Below, piece by piece: positions 44,976 through 53,995 of a stretch of 64,000 nt of DNA. A program made the translations under genes and the position numbers. Source of the stretch: Leifsonia sp. ZF2019. GTDB taxonomy: Bacteria; Actinomycetota; Actinomycetes; Actinomycetales; Microbacteriaceae. The first letter of the stretch is position 1; each line of letters starts with the position of its first letter. The stretch covers positions 1 through 64,000 of the forward strand of contig NZ_CP065037.1 in assembly GCF_019924635.1 (NCBI RefSeq), written 5' to 3'. The notes under the pieces are model-generated. The model saw nothing but the letters and a program-made list of their open reading frames with translations, was not told where the DNA came from and did no database searches.

Positions 44976-45812
44976 TCAGCGGCCGCCGAGACGGTAGACG
45001 CGCTCCGCCGACCCTCCCAGGATCTGCGCGCGCTCGGTCGCGCTGAGTCCGACGATCAGCTCGGCGGCCGTCTCCCAGGTCGCGGCGTACGGCCCCGCGA
45101 GGGTGGAGACCGGCCAGTCGCCGCCGTACAGCACCCGCTCCGCACCGAAGGCCGCCAGAGCGTGGTCCGCGAACGGGCGCAGGTCGGCGGCCGACGCCTG
45201 CCCGGCCGTGCCGAGAGTGGTGAGGCCGGAGAGCTTGACGGCGACGTTGGGACGCTCCGCGAGCGCCGAGAGGAGGCCGGCCCACGGCTCGCGGGAGGCG
45301 GCTCCGACCGGCGGGGTGCCCAGGTGGTCGATCACGAGTTGCAGCTCGGGCAGCTCGTCCGCGATCGCGAGAGCGTGCTCCAGGTGGCGGGGGAGCACAC
45401 CGATCACGTCGAAGGAGAGTCCGCGCTCGGCGAGCAGCGCCAGGGAGCGGCGCACCGGCGGCCGGCCGAGCCAGTCCGGGTCGGGCTCGTCGTGGATCAG
45501 GTGCCGGATGCCGACGAACGTCGGATGCGCGCTCCACTCCTCGACCTGCCGCGCGGCGACGGAGGGGACGAGAAGGTCGACCCAGGCGACCACCCCGGCC
45601 ACCCGCGGGGAGTCGACCGCGAACATCGCCGCGGAGTCGTCCACGGAGTTCCCTGCCTGGACGAGAACGACGCGGTCGACGCCCGCCTGCGCCAGCAGTG
45701 GCTCCACCTCGGCGAACGTGAACGTCCGGTCGATCGGCGCGAGCGCGGAGGTCAGCCAGGGATACTCGACCCGTTCGAGGTCCCAGAGGTGCAGGTGGGC
45801 GTCGACCGCCAT
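44976..45812 (-). CDS. Amidohydrolase 2 family, probable L-fucono-1,5-lactonase
   Basis: A 278-residue TIM-barrel hydrolase starting MAVDAHLHLWD with the metal-binding His6-x-His8 pair. Further motifs are GIRHLIHDEPD, LVIDHLGTPP and YGGDWPVS. This is the pattern of fuconolactonases, which open L-fucono-1,5-lactone to L-fuconate. The gene follows the fucosidase at 45814 with a 1-bp gap, and every other enzyme of the non-phosphorylating fucose route is nearby, which supports the call. Function is inferred from family and context. Confidence 0.85.
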   Translation of the reverse strand: MAVDAHLHLWDLERVEYPWLTSALAPIDRTFTFAEVEPLLAQAGVDRVVLVQAGNSVDDSAAMFAVDSPRVAGVVAWVDLLVPSVAARQVEEWSAHPTFVGIRHLIHDEPDPDWLGRPPVRRSLALLAERGLSFDVIGVLPRHLEHALAIADELPELQLVIDHLGTPPVGAASREPWAGLLSALAERPNVAVKLSGLTTLGTAGQASAADLRPFADHALAAFGAERVLYGGDWPVSTLAGPYAATWETAAELIVGLSATERAQILGGSAERVYRLGGR

Positions 45813-45813
45813 C

Positions 45814-47163
45814 TCAGTCGGCCAGGTCGAATCGGACGAGGACCGGGCCGGCGACGGCGGGTTCCGGGAGGCGCGCCACGAGGGCGTCTCCGTCGCGGGT
45901 CACCGCCAGAGGGGTGCCGTCGGCGAGGCGGGCGCTCGCCGCATCCACCGCTTCCGAGACGCCGGTCAGGCGCACGTCGCCGGTCGCGTCCACGAACGCG
46001 TTCGCGATGCCGCCCGTGCGCGTCCACCGCACCCACGGCTCGTCCGACGGGCCCGCGATGCCGGGATCGAGCGGACGGCTGCCGAAGACGGCGTCGCCGT
46101 TCGCCGCGTTCCAGGCGGCGAGGTGCTCGAGGGTGCGGCGCTGGAGGTCGGGCACGGTGCCGCGCGCGGTGAGGCCCACGTTGAGCAGCAGGTTGCCGCC
46201 GCGCGAGACGATGTCGACGAACGTGGCGACCGCGGCCGGGCCGCTGAGCAGGTGACGCTCGTCCTCCTGTGTGTTGTGGCCGAACGAGAACCCGATGCCG
46301 CGGCAGTTCTCCCATGCGCCGGTGCCCTCCACACTGGTCCCGTTCTGGTACTCGCTGGTGCGGAAGTCCCAGTGCGTCTCCCCCCAGCGGTCGTTCGCGA
46401 CGCCCTCGGGGCTCGCGGCGTAGAACTTCTCGAACAGGTTCTCCATGCTGAACGGGCCGGAGGGCTTGCCGGCGTCGGGCCACTCGATGTCTCCCCAGAG
46501 CACGTCGGGGGAGTAGCGGTCGATGAGGTCCACGACGTGATCGTAGGCGTACTCGGCGTAGGCGGCGTCGACCGGGCGGCCGAACTCCTGGCCCTCGTCG
46601 GTGATCGGAGGCAGCTGCGAGAAGTGCCAGTCGAGCCCGCCCGAGTAGTAGACGCCGAAGCGCAGTCCGGCGTCGCGCGTGGCCTTCTCGAAGGCGCCGA
46701 TCAGGTCGCGCTTGGGTCCGCGGGCCACCGTGTTGCGGCCGTCGGTGCCGGGCGCGTCCCACAGGGTGACGCCGTCGTGATGCTTGGTGGTGGGGACGAA
46801 GTAGCCGGCACCGGTGCTCTTGACCAGGGCGAGGAACTCCTCGGGGTCGAACTCGTCGGGGTTCCACTGGTCGAGGAAGTCGTCGTAGGGCGCGCCGCCG
46901 TAGACCTCGCGCTGGTGCTCGGCCGCGGGGCTGTCCTCGATGCGGATGGTGTTGAAGTACCACTCGGCGTACGGGTTGTGCGTGAACCAGTACTGCTTCT
47001 CGATGGTGCCGAGCTCGCCGATCGGTTCCGCCCAGGCGGGCACGGAGTAGGGGCCCCAGTGTACGAAGACACCGAGCTTGGCGTCCGTGAACCATTCCGG
47101 CACGTCCCGTTCGAAGCGGCGGTAGTTCTCGGGGCGGACGGGGTCGTCTTTGAACATTGCCAC
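45814..47163 (-). CDS. Alpha-L-fucosidase (GH29)
   Basis: A 449-residue GH29 enzyme without a signal peptide, so it cuts imported fucosides inside the cell. The catalytic domain shows KLGVFVHWGPYSVPAWAEP and the nucleophile region DVLWGDIEWPD. A small C-terminal beta domain ends at about 449. I place the start at GTG 47163, because AAGGAG lies nine bases upstream; longer frames start at 47229 and 47184. It is divergent from a second GH29 gene, and a TATCCTATAGG site lies between them. It forms an operon with the lactonase gene. Confidence 0.9.
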   Translation of the reverse strand: MAMFKDDPVRPENYRRFERDVPEWFTDAKLGVFVHWGPYSVPAWAEPIGELGTIEKQYWFTHNPYAEWYFNTIRIEDSPAAEHQREVYGGAPYDDFLDQWNPDEFDPEEFLALVKSTGAGYFVPTTKHHDGVTLWDAPGTDGRNTVARGPKRDLIGAFEKATRDAGLRFGVYYSGGLDWHFSQLPPITDEGQEFGRPVDAAYAEYAYDHVVDLIDRYSPDVLWGDIEWPDAGKPSGPFSMENLFEKFYAASPEGVANDRWGETHWDFRTSEYQNGTSVEGTGAWENCRGIGFSFGHNTQEDERHLLSGPAAVATFVDIVSRGGNLLLNVGLTARGTVPDLQRRTLEHLAAWNAANGDAVFGSRPLDPGIAGPSDEPWVRWTRTGGIANAFVDATGDVRLTGVSEAVDAASARLADGTPLAVTRDGDALVARLPEPAVAGPVLVRFDLAD

Positions 47164-47215
47164 GCTCTGATGCTCCTTCTTCATTGAATGCATTGTGAGG
47201 ATTGCTGTCTTCACA

Positions 47216-47226
47216 TATCCTATAGG
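47216..47226. promoter_or_regulatory. Fucose-regulon operator, site A
   Basis: TATCCTATAGG (palindromic core CCTATAGG) lies between the two divergent GH29 genes. It matches two sites in the second divergent promoter region of the island (56455 and 56504). The GntR/FCD regulator at 53996 is the likely binder. Confidence 0.6.
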
Positions 47227-47259
47227 CAATAGCCATACGACTCAAAGGAGAGCCACGCT

Positions 47260-48624
47260 GTGACTACCGCACTCGCCGCACCGCCCGCGTCCTTCGTGCG
47301 CCCGACCGACTTCACGCTGCCCGGCGGGGAGTGGTTCATCGGCGCGGGCTTCGGCCTGTTCGTCCACTGGGACCACGCGAGTCAGCAGGGGATCGAGATC
47401 TCCTGGCCGCTGGTGGGCCGTTCCATCATCCCCGGTTCCGACGGAGTCGAGGACTCCGTCTCGGTCGAGGGGTACCAGTCGAGCGCCCCCACGTTCAACC
47501 CGGTCGAATGGGATGCCGTCGCGCTCGCACGTCTCGCCAAGCGGGCGGGCGCCCGCTACGTCGTCTTCACGGCCCGTCACCACGCCGGATACTCCATGTT
47601 CCACACGGCGGAGTCGGACTTCGGCATCGAGCACTCGCCGTTCGGGCGCGATGTGACGCGGGAATTCGTCGAGGCCATCCGCGCAGAGGGCATCCGCGTC
47701 GGGATCTACTACAGCCTTCCGGACTGGAACCACCCGGACTACCCGGCCTTCACGATGGCCGACCGGCCCTACCCCGAGGAGCACTGGCCGGCCGCCGGGG
47801 ATCCCGCGAACGCGGGCCGCCCGATCGCCGACGACACCCACCGCCGATCGACACCCGAGCAGTGGGCGCGCTACCAGCGGTACCTGCGCCGCCAGCTCAC
47901 CGAGCTCCTGACGGACTACGGCACGATCGATCTGCTCTGGTTCGACGGCGAATGGGAGCGGTCGGAGGAGGAGTGGGACAGTGCGGGACTGCGCGCCCTG
48001 ATCAAGTCCCTCCAGCCCGACGTGGTCATCAACGACCGTCTGCTCGGCCAGGGCGACTACTCGACGCCCGAGCAGGGGTTCCCCGTCACCGCCCCGTCGG
48101 GCCCGTGGGAGCTCTGCCTCACGATCGGCCAGATGTGGGCATGGCGGCCGGGCGACACCAAGAGCAAGAGCACGACGTCGCTGATCACGACGCTGATCGA
48201 GGTCGCGAGCCGCGGCGGCAACCTCCTCCTCAACATCGGCCCGAAGGGCGACGGGAGCCTCAACGAATCGCAGGTGGCGACGCTCGAGGAGATCGGCGCG
48301 TGGATGGACGTGCACTCCGAGAGCGTGGTGGACGTGTCGCCCACGCAGGGCGTCGACTTCTACGGCCCCTCGACCGCGCGACCCGGCACGCTCTACCTGC
48401 ATCTCGTGCTGCGCCCGATCGAGGAGGTCGTCGTGCGCGGCATCCCGGTCGGCCGGGTGAGCGGGGTCCGCCTGCTCGCGACGGGCGAGCACCTCCCGTA
48501 CGAGGTCAACCTCGAGGTGCACGAGCAGCCCGCCCCCGGGCAGGACCCGCTCGGCGAGCTTCACATCCCGGCACCGGACGCATCCGGCGCCCCCATCGAC
48601 GTCATCGCGATCGACTTCGCGTGA
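47260..48624 (+). CDS. Second alpha-L-fucosidase-like glycosidase (GH29)
   Basis: A 454-residue GH29-like protein, only distantly similar to its divergent neighbour. It shows GFGLFVHWDHAS, VVFTARHHAGYS and the nucleophile-type segment LLWFDGEWE; a C-terminal beta domain follows. There is no signal peptide. GTG 47260 has AAAGGAG nine bases upstream. It heads an operon with the sugar importer, a mandelate-racemase-type enzyme, the fucose dehydrogenase and the GntR regulator. The pair may cut different fucosyl linkages. Confidence 0.87.
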   Translation: MTTALAAPPASFVRPTDFTLPGGEWFIGAGFGLFVHWDHASQQGIEISWPLVGRSIIPGSDGVEDSVSVEGYQSSAPTFNPVEWDAVALARLAKRAGARYVVFTARHHAGYSMFHTAESDFGIEHSPFGRDVTREFVEAIRAEGIRVGIYYSLPDWNHPDYPAFTMADRPYPEEHWPAAGDPANAGRPIADDTHRRSTPEQWARYQRYLRRQLTELLTDYGTIDLLWFDGEWERSEEEWDSAGLRALIKSLQPDVVINDRLLGQGDYSTPEQGFPVTAPSGPWELCLTIGQMWAWRPGDTKSKSTTSLITTLIEVASRGGNLLLNIGPKGDGSLNESQVATLEEIGAWMDVHSESVVDVSPTQGVDFYGPSTARPGTLYLHLVLRPIEEVVVRGIPVGRVSGVRLLATGEHLPYEVNLEVHEQPAPGQDPLGELHIPAPDASGAPIDVIAIDFA

Positions 48625-48671
48625 CCCCCCGCACGATCACAGTGATGAATCCAATGAAGGAGGCACAGCAA

Positions 48672-49919
48672 GTGACACCACGAAGCACGCGCAAGGCGGT
48701 CCGTCTCGGAACCGCCGTCCTGATGGCCGGCGCGCTCGCCGCCCTGGCCGGATGCTCCGGCGGCAATGGCGGAGCAGACGCCAAGGGCCCCATCGCCATG
48801 TACACCTGGGTCAGCAGCCAGAGCGACCGCGACCAGTGGCAGGGCTTCATCGACCTGGGCAAGAAGGTCGACCCCTCGCTCGATGTCACGATCGAGGGCC
48901 CGAGCTTCAACGACTACTGGACCAAGGTCAAGACGCGCCTCAGCGGCTCCAACCCGCCGTGCCTGCTCACCACGCAGGCCGCGCGCGCCCAGGAGCTCTC
49001 GGGGCTGCTCATGCCGCTCGACGACCTCATCAAGAAGTACAAGCTCGACACGTCGGCATTCGACTCCTCGATGCTCAAGGGCATGACGGTCGACGGCACC
49101 ATCCGCGCCATCCCCTACGACGCCGAGCCGATCGTCCTCTACTACAACAAGGACGCCTTCACGGCCGCCGGCCTCGACCTGCCCAGCACGACCTACACGC
49201 GTGAGCAGTTCCTCTCCGACGCCAAGAAGCTGACCACGGGCGACCACAAGGCGCTCGCGATCGCGCCGGGCTTCTTCATCCCGAACGCCTGGGCCATCGC
49301 CGACGGCGCGGAGGCGGTCAAGGGCGGGAAGCTCGACCTGACGAACTCGAAGCTCGTCGACCAGGTGCAGTCGTACTTCGACCTGGTGAACAAGGACGGC
49401 ATCGCCAAGGCCCCCGAAGCGGCCGACGCTTCCGACGCGTCGCAGGCGGCCTTCACCTCCGGTGCCGTCGACATGCTCATCGAAGGCCCGTGGATGTACG
49501 GCACCTTCGCGGATGCGGCCAAGTTCGACATGGGCGTCACCATCGTCCCGAGCACGTCGGGAGACGCGCACGGCATGACGGCCGGCTCCGGCTTCGGCAT
49601 CGCGAAGAACTGCAAGAACCCGGACGCCGCGTTCAAGGCGATCGTCGCGATGACCGACACGAGCGTGCTCAAAGGTCAGGCCGAGAAGCGCGGCATCGTC
49701 CCCTCCCGCGCCGACGCGCAGTCCGCCTGGGCGGAGGGCAAGTCGCCGGAGGCGTATGCGGCCGTGCAGGCGCTCCTGAAGAACGCCACCGCACAGCTCA
49801 CCACGCCCACCTGGAACCAGGTGGAGACCCTGTTCACCCAGTACGGCGTCGAGGGCTACCGGGGTGACAAGACCGCAAAGGACGTGCTGAGCACGATCCA
49901 GAACTCGGTGGGGCAGTAG
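48672..49919 (+). CDS. Sugar ABC transporter substrate-binding lipoprotein (family 1)
   Basis: A 415-residue extracellular binding protein. The signal peptide ends in the lipobox ALAGC (about Cys28), followed by CSGGNGGAD. The fold is that of carbohydrate-binding proteins of the MalE/family 1 type (IPYDAEPIVLYYNKDAF, FTSGAVDMLIEGPWMYG). GTG 48672 is strongly supported by AAGGAGG eight bases upstream. It lies between a fucosidase and two permeases, so fucosylated oligosaccharides are its likely ligands. Confidence 0.9.
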   Translation: MTPRSTRKAVRLGTAVLMAGALAALAGCSGGNGGADAKGPIAMYTWVSSQSDRDQWQGFIDLGKKVDPSLDVTIEGPSFNDYWTKVKTRLSGSNPPCLLTTQAARAQELSGLLMPLDDLIKKYKLDTSAFDSSMLKGMTVDGTIRAIPYDAEPIVLYYNKDAFTAAGLDLPSTTYTREQFLSDAKKLTTGDHKALAIAPGFFIPNAWAIADGAEAVKGGKLDLTNSKLVDQVQSYFDLVNKDGIAKAPEAADASDASQAAFTSGAVDMLIEGPWMYGTFADAAKFDMGVTIVPSTSGDAHGMTAGSGFGIAKNCKNPDAAFKAIVAMTDTSVLKGQAEKRGIVPSRADAQSAWAEGKSPEAYAAVQALLKNATAQLTTPTWNQVETLFTQYGVEGYRGDKTAKDVLSTIQNSVGQ

Positions 49920-49924
49920 GCAGC

Positions 49925-50911
49925 ATGTCCTCTCCGCTGATCACGGGCGCCGCCGTCTCGAAGGAGACGGCGGCGCCCGCCGCGCCCCCGACCCGTCCGT
50001 TCCACGTGCCCCATCCCACCCCGCCGCGCAAGGGCGGCAAGAAACGCCGCGGAGACGGCGTCACCGCGCTGGCGTACCTGTGGCCGGGGCTCGCGGGCTT
50101 CGTCTTCTTCATCGTCGTGCCGCTCGTGGGCTCGCTGGTGATCAGCCTCTTCGAGTGGCCGCTCTTCGGCTCGCCGACCTTCGTCGGCATCGCGAACTAC
50201 CAGAAGCTCTTCTCGGACCCGACGTTCTACACCGTCCTCTTCAACACGGTGATCTTCGCTTTCGTCTACACCGCCCTGAACCTCGTCCTCGCGCTCGCGG
50301 TGTCGCTGTGGCTGAACACGCGGGTCAAGTTCGCGGGGTTCTGGCGGGTCATCTTCTTCCTCCCCGCCATCACGCCGATGGTCGCCAACGCGCTCGTCTG
50401 GCGACTCCTCCTCAGTGACAACGGCATCGTCAACTCCGCGCTGGCGGGCATCGGGATCGACGGGCCCAGCTGGCTCTCCGACTCCCGGTTCGCCCTCGCC
50501 TCCGTCATCGCGATGTCGGTCTGGCAGTCGTTCGGCTACAACGTGATCGTGCTCTCGGCCGGTCTCGGCGGCATCCCGAAGGAGATCCTCGAGGCGTCGC
50601 GGATGGACGGCACCAATGCCTGGCAGCGGCTCAAGGGGATCATTCTGCCGATGCTGTCGCCGTCGCTGTTCTTCACCATGACGATGACCATGATCGGCGC
50701 GTTCCAGGTGTTCGTGCAGCCGCAGATCCTGACGCAGGGTGGTCCGGGCGAGTCCACGAACACCTTCGTGCTCTACCTGTACCGCAACGGCTTCGTCTTC
50801 GACCGGCTCGGCTACGCGTCGGCGCTCGCGTGGATGCTCTTCATCGTCGTCATGCTCATCACCGCGCTCCAGTTCGCGGGACAGAAGAGGTGGGTCAACT
50901 ATGACAAGTGA
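49925..50911 (+). CDS. Sugar ABC transporter permease (MalF/UgpA type)
   Basis: A 328-residue membrane protein with a Pro/Lys-rich N-terminus and six membrane helices. The EAA loop is EASRMDGTNAWQRLKGIILP. It forms the channel with the next permease (11-nt overlap). No ABC ATPase gene exists in this cluster, so a shared MsiK-type ATPase encoded elsewhere is expected. Confidence 0.93.
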   Translation: MSSPLITGAAVSKETAAPAAPPTRPFHVPHPTPPRKGGKKRRGDGVTALAYLWPGLAGFVFFIVVPLVGSLVISLFEWPLFGSPTFVGIANYQKLFSDPTFYTVLFNTVIFAFVYTALNLVLALAVSLWLNTRVKFAGFWRVIFFLPAITPMVANALVWRLLLSDNGIVNSALAGIGIDGPSWLSDSRFALASVIAMSVWQSFGYNVIVLSAGLGGIPKEILEASRMDGTNAWQRLKGIILPMLSPSLFFTMTMTMIGAFQVFVQPQILTQGGPGESTNTFVLYLYRNGFVFDRLGYASALAWMLFIVVMLITALQFAGQKRWVNYDK

Positions 50912-51791
50912 GTCCGTCCGCACCCCGGAGCGGATGCGCCCGAAGCCGCGCATGCGCCGCGCCCAGAAGGCCGTCGTCGCGAAGACCTGGCTCAACACCC
51001 TGGTGCTCGCCGTCGTCGCGCTGCTCTTCACCTTTCCGTTCATCTGGATGTTCTTCTCGGCCCTCAAGCCGGAGAGCGAGGTGTTCTCGCCCACGCCGTC
51101 GTTCATCGGGTCGGAGGTGAAGTGGTCCAACTTCGTCGACGCGTGGACGCTCGTGCCGTTCGGCCGGTTCATCTTCAACGGGTTCTTCGTCGCGGTGTGC
51201 GGCGCCTTGCTGTCGGTGATCGTCGCGGTGCTGAGCGCGTACGCGTTCTCACGCCTGCGGTTCAGGTACCGCGACCGCATCTTCCTGCTGTACGTGTTCA
51301 CGCTCGTGCTCCCGCAGGAGGTGCTGGTGGTCCCGCTGTTCATCATGATGAACCAGCTGGGCCTGGTCGACACCTACGTCGCCCTGATCGTGCCGTTCGC
51401 GTTCACCGCGTTCGGGACCTTCCTGCTGCGGCAGTTCTTCCTCACCATCCCGATCGAGTTCGAAGAGGCCGCGATCATCGACGGGGCCTCCCGCTTCCGC
51501 ACGCTGTGGTCGGTGCTGCTCCCGCAGCTCGCGGCTCCGCTGTCGGTGCTCGGCGTCTTCTCGTTCGTCGGCTACTACAACTCCTACCTGTGGCCGCTGA
51601 TCATCATCAACAGCCAGGACCTCGCGACCGTGCCCCTCGGTCTCTCGATGTTCACCGGCGAGCACGGCACGCAGTGGAGCCTGATGATGGCGGCCTCCAC
51701 GCTCGCGATCATCCCGTCGCTGATCATCGTCGCCGTGCTCCAGCGCCAGCTCATCAAGGGCGTCGCGCTGGGCGGCTTCGGCGGCCGCTGA
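50901..51791 (+). CDS. Sugar ABC transporter permease (MalG/UgpE type)
   Basis: A 296-residue permease starting at ATG 50901 (MTSESVRTPERMRPKPR) with six membrane helices and the EAA loop EEAAIIDGASRFRTLWSVLLP. The upstream-extended frame lies inside the previous gene. It partners the preceding permease in import of fucose-containing sugars (inferred from context). Confidence 0.93.
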   Translation: MTSESVRTPERMRPKPRMRRAQKAVVAKTWLNTLVLAVVALLFTFPFIWMFFSALKPESEVFSPTPSFIGSEVKWSNFVDAWTLVPFGRFIFNGFFVAVCGALLSVIVAVLSAYAFSRLRFRYRDRIFLLYVFTLVLPQEVLVVPLFIMMNQLGLVDTYVALIVPFAFTAFGTFLLRQFFLTIPIEFEEAAIIDGASRFRTLWSVLLPQLAAPLSVLGVFSFVGYYNSYLWPLIIINSQDLATVPLGLSMFTGEHGTQWSLMMAASTLAIIPSLIIVAVLQRQLIKGVALGGFGGR

Positions 51792-51820
51792 TCCCGCCCT
51801 CCAGAGAAAGCAGAACGACC

Positions 51821-52942
51821 ATGACCCTTGCCCCGCCCGACACGCGCACCGCAGCCGGCACGATCGTCGGAGCCGACGCGTGGCTCAGCGACCTCGCCGT
51901 CGAGACCGTGCGCACGGACGCCGTGCAATCGTTCCTCAAGCAGGAGACGATCTTCGTGCGCCTGCGGACGGCCGGCGGCGTGGACGGCCTCGGCTACAGC
52001 TACACGATCGGCACCGGCGGCCCGGCCGTGCTCAGCCTCCTGCGCACCACCCTGCTGGAGGTCGTGACCGGCCTCGACGTCAACCGGCCGGAGGAGGTGT
52101 GGCGGGCGATGTTCAACGCGACGCGCGCCACGACGGTCGGGCCGATCACCTCGCTGGCCCTCGCGGCGGTCGACACCGCCGTGTGGGATGCGCGCACCAG
52201 GACGGCGGGTGTGCCGCTGTGGGTCGCCGCGGGCGGGGCGCAGCCGAGCATCCCGCTCTACGACACCGAGGGAGGTTGGCTGCACTTCTCGACGGACGAG
52301 CTCGTCGCGCAGGCCCTGGAGTCGCGTGCACGCGGGCTCGGCGGCGTGAAGATCAAGGTCGGCAAGGCGCGCGGGCACGAGGACTACGAGCGGCTCGCCG
52401 CCGTGCGGGACGCCGTGGGCGACGACCTCGACATCATGGTCGACGCCAACCAGTCGCTGACGGCCGCGGAGGCGATCCGTCGCGCTGCCCTGTTCGAGAA
52501 GCTGGACATCTTCTGGTTCGAGGAGCCGCTGCCGGCGGAAGACCTCGCCGGCCACGCGCGGCTCGCCGAGTCCACCAGCGTGCCGATCGCCGTCGGCGAA
52601 TCGATGTACTCCGTCGGGCACTTCCGGGAGTACCTGCAGCGCGGCGCCGCCGGGATCGTGCAGGTCGACGTGGCGCGCGTCGGCGGCATCACGCCGTGGC
52701 TCAAGGTCGCGCACCTCGCGGAGGCGTTCAACGTCGCGGTCGCCCCGCACTTCCTGATGGAGCTGCACGTCTCGCTGTGCTGCGCGGTGCCCAACGCGCT
52801 CTACCTGGAGCACATCCCGCAGCTGCGCGCGATCACAACGGCCGAGATGACCATCCGCGACGGGCACGGCGTGCCGTCGGACGAGCCGGGTCTCGGCATA
52901 CGGTGGGATCTCGACGCGATCGAGGACAGGCGGGTGGCGTGA
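51821..52942 (+). CDS. Mandelate racemase/muconate lactonizing enzyme family protein
   Basis: A 373-residue member of the enolase superfamily, mandelate-racemase subgroup. The base Lys177/Lys179 (KIK), metal ligands Asp208, Glu234 and Glu260, and the Asp283/His310 dyad are all present; the Asp-His spacing of 27 equals that of mandelate racemase. It probably dehydrates or epimerises an acid sugar. It differs from the L-fuconate dehydratase of the same island (56548-57840), so its substrate is open; another 6-deoxy or related sugar acid from the same glycans is a fair guess. Confidence 0.85.
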   Translation: MTLAPPDTRTAAGTIVGADAWLSDLAVETVRTDAVQSFLKQETIFVRLRTAGGVDGLGYSYTIGTGGPAVLSLLRTTLLEVVTGLDVNRPEEVWRAMFNATRATTVGPITSLALAAVDTAVWDARTRTAGVPLWVAAGGAQPSIPLYDTEGGWLHFSTDELVAQALESRARGLGGVKIKVGKARGHEDYERLAAVRDAVGDDLDIMVDANQSLTAAEAIRRAALFEKLDIFWFEEPLPAEDLAGHARLAESTSVPIAVGESMYSVGHFREYLQRGAAGIVQVDVARVGGITPWLKVAHLAEAFNVAVAPHFLMELHVSLCCAVPNALYLEHIPQLRAITTAEMTIRDGHGVPSDEPGLGIRWDLDAIEDRRVA

Positions 52943-53937
52943 CGATGGCGCAGGCGACGACGAACAGGCGCACGCGGGATTTCGGTCGCGGCGGCCTCAC
53001 GGTCGGTCCGATCGGCTACGGGGCGGCCGCCCTGGGAGATCTGTACGCACCGCGGCGGGACGAGGAGTGGCCGCGCATCGTGCCCGCCGGCTGGGACGCC
53101 GGCGTCCGCTACTTCGACACGGCCCCGCATTACGGACTGGGGCGGTCGGAGGAGCGGCTCGGGGCGGGGCTGCGCGGCCGCCCGCGCGACGACTATGTGC
53201 TCTCCACGAAGGTCGGGCGGCTGCTGGAGCCGAACCCCGACTACCGCGCCGGAGACACGGACATCGCGAACCTTTTCGCGGTGCCCGCGACCCTCCGCCG
53301 CCGGTTCGACTACTCCCGCGACGGCGTCCTGCGCTCGGTCGAGGACTCCCTGCGGCGGCTCGGCGTCGACCGCATCGACGTGCTGTTCGTACACGATCCC
53401 GACGAGCACGAGCGGGAGGCGCTGGAGGGTGCTTTCCCCGCGCTGGAGGAGCTGCGGTCGCAGGGCGTCATCCGGTCCTACGGCGCCGGGATGAACCAGT
53501 CGGCGATGCTGACGCGCTTCGTCCAGCAGACCGACCTCGACATCGTGATGTGCGCCGGGCGCTACACCCTGCTCGACCACGCCGCGGAGGAGGACCTGCT
53601 GCCCGCCGCCCTCGAGCGGGGCGTCTCCGTCGCCGTCGCCGCGGTCTTCAACTCGGGGATCCTCGCGACCGATCGTCCGGTCGCTGCAGCGAAGTTCGAC
53701 TACAGCTCGGCGCCGGCCTCCGTGGTGGAGCGCACGAACCGCATCGCCGACATCGCGGCGCCCTACGGCGTCACCGTGCCGCAGCTGGCCGTGCAGTTCC
53801 CCCTCCGGCACCCGGCCGTCGCGACCGTGGTCATGGGGGCGGACGCGCCGGAGCAGATCGTCCGCAATGCCTCGCTCGCCGACGCGTCGGTGCCCGAGGA
53901 GCTGTGGGGCGAGCTCGCCGCGAGCGGGGTACTGTGA
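52939..53937 (+). CDS. Aldo/keto reductase, probable L-fucose (D-threo-aldose) 1-dehydrogenase
   Basis: A 332-residue AKR with the catalytic tetrad Asp60, Tyr65, Lys91 and His152 (YFDTAPHYG, LSTKVG, FVHDPDEH). The opening RGGLTVGPIGYGAAALG is that of D-threo-aldose dehydrogenases, which oxidise L-fucose to L-fuconolactone. GTG 52939 overlaps the preceding stop (GTGA) and suggests coupling; ATG 52945 is the alternative. It supplies the substrate for the lactonase at 44976. Function is inferred from family plus cluster. Confidence 0.85.
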   Translation: MTMAQATTNRRTRDFGRGGLTVGPIGYGAAALGDLYAPRRDEEWPRIVPAGWDAGVRYFDTAPHYGLGRSEERLGAGLRGRPRDDYVLSTKVGRLLEPNPDYRAGDTDIANLFAVPATLRRRFDYSRDGVLRSVEDSLRRLGVDRIDVLFVHDPDEHEREALEGAFPALEELRSQGVIRSYGAGMNQSAMLTRFVQQTDLDIVMCAGRYTLLDHAAEEDLLPAALERGVSVAVAAVFNSGILATDRPVAAAKFDYSSAPASVVERTNRIADIAAPYGVTVPQLAVQFPLRHPAVATVVMGADAPEQIVRNASLADASVPEELWGELAASGVL

Positions 53938-53983
53938 CGGGCGATCGTCGATCCTCTATCCTCTCGGAACCCACCACGCGACC

Positions 53984-53989
53984 TAGGAT
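53984..53989 (+). promoter_or_regulatory. -10 element of the GntR gene (leaderless type)
   Basis: TAGGAT is exactly 6 nt before ATG 53996, so the regulator may also be made from its own leaderless transcript. Confidence 0.5.
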
Positions 53990-53995
53990 GTGCAC

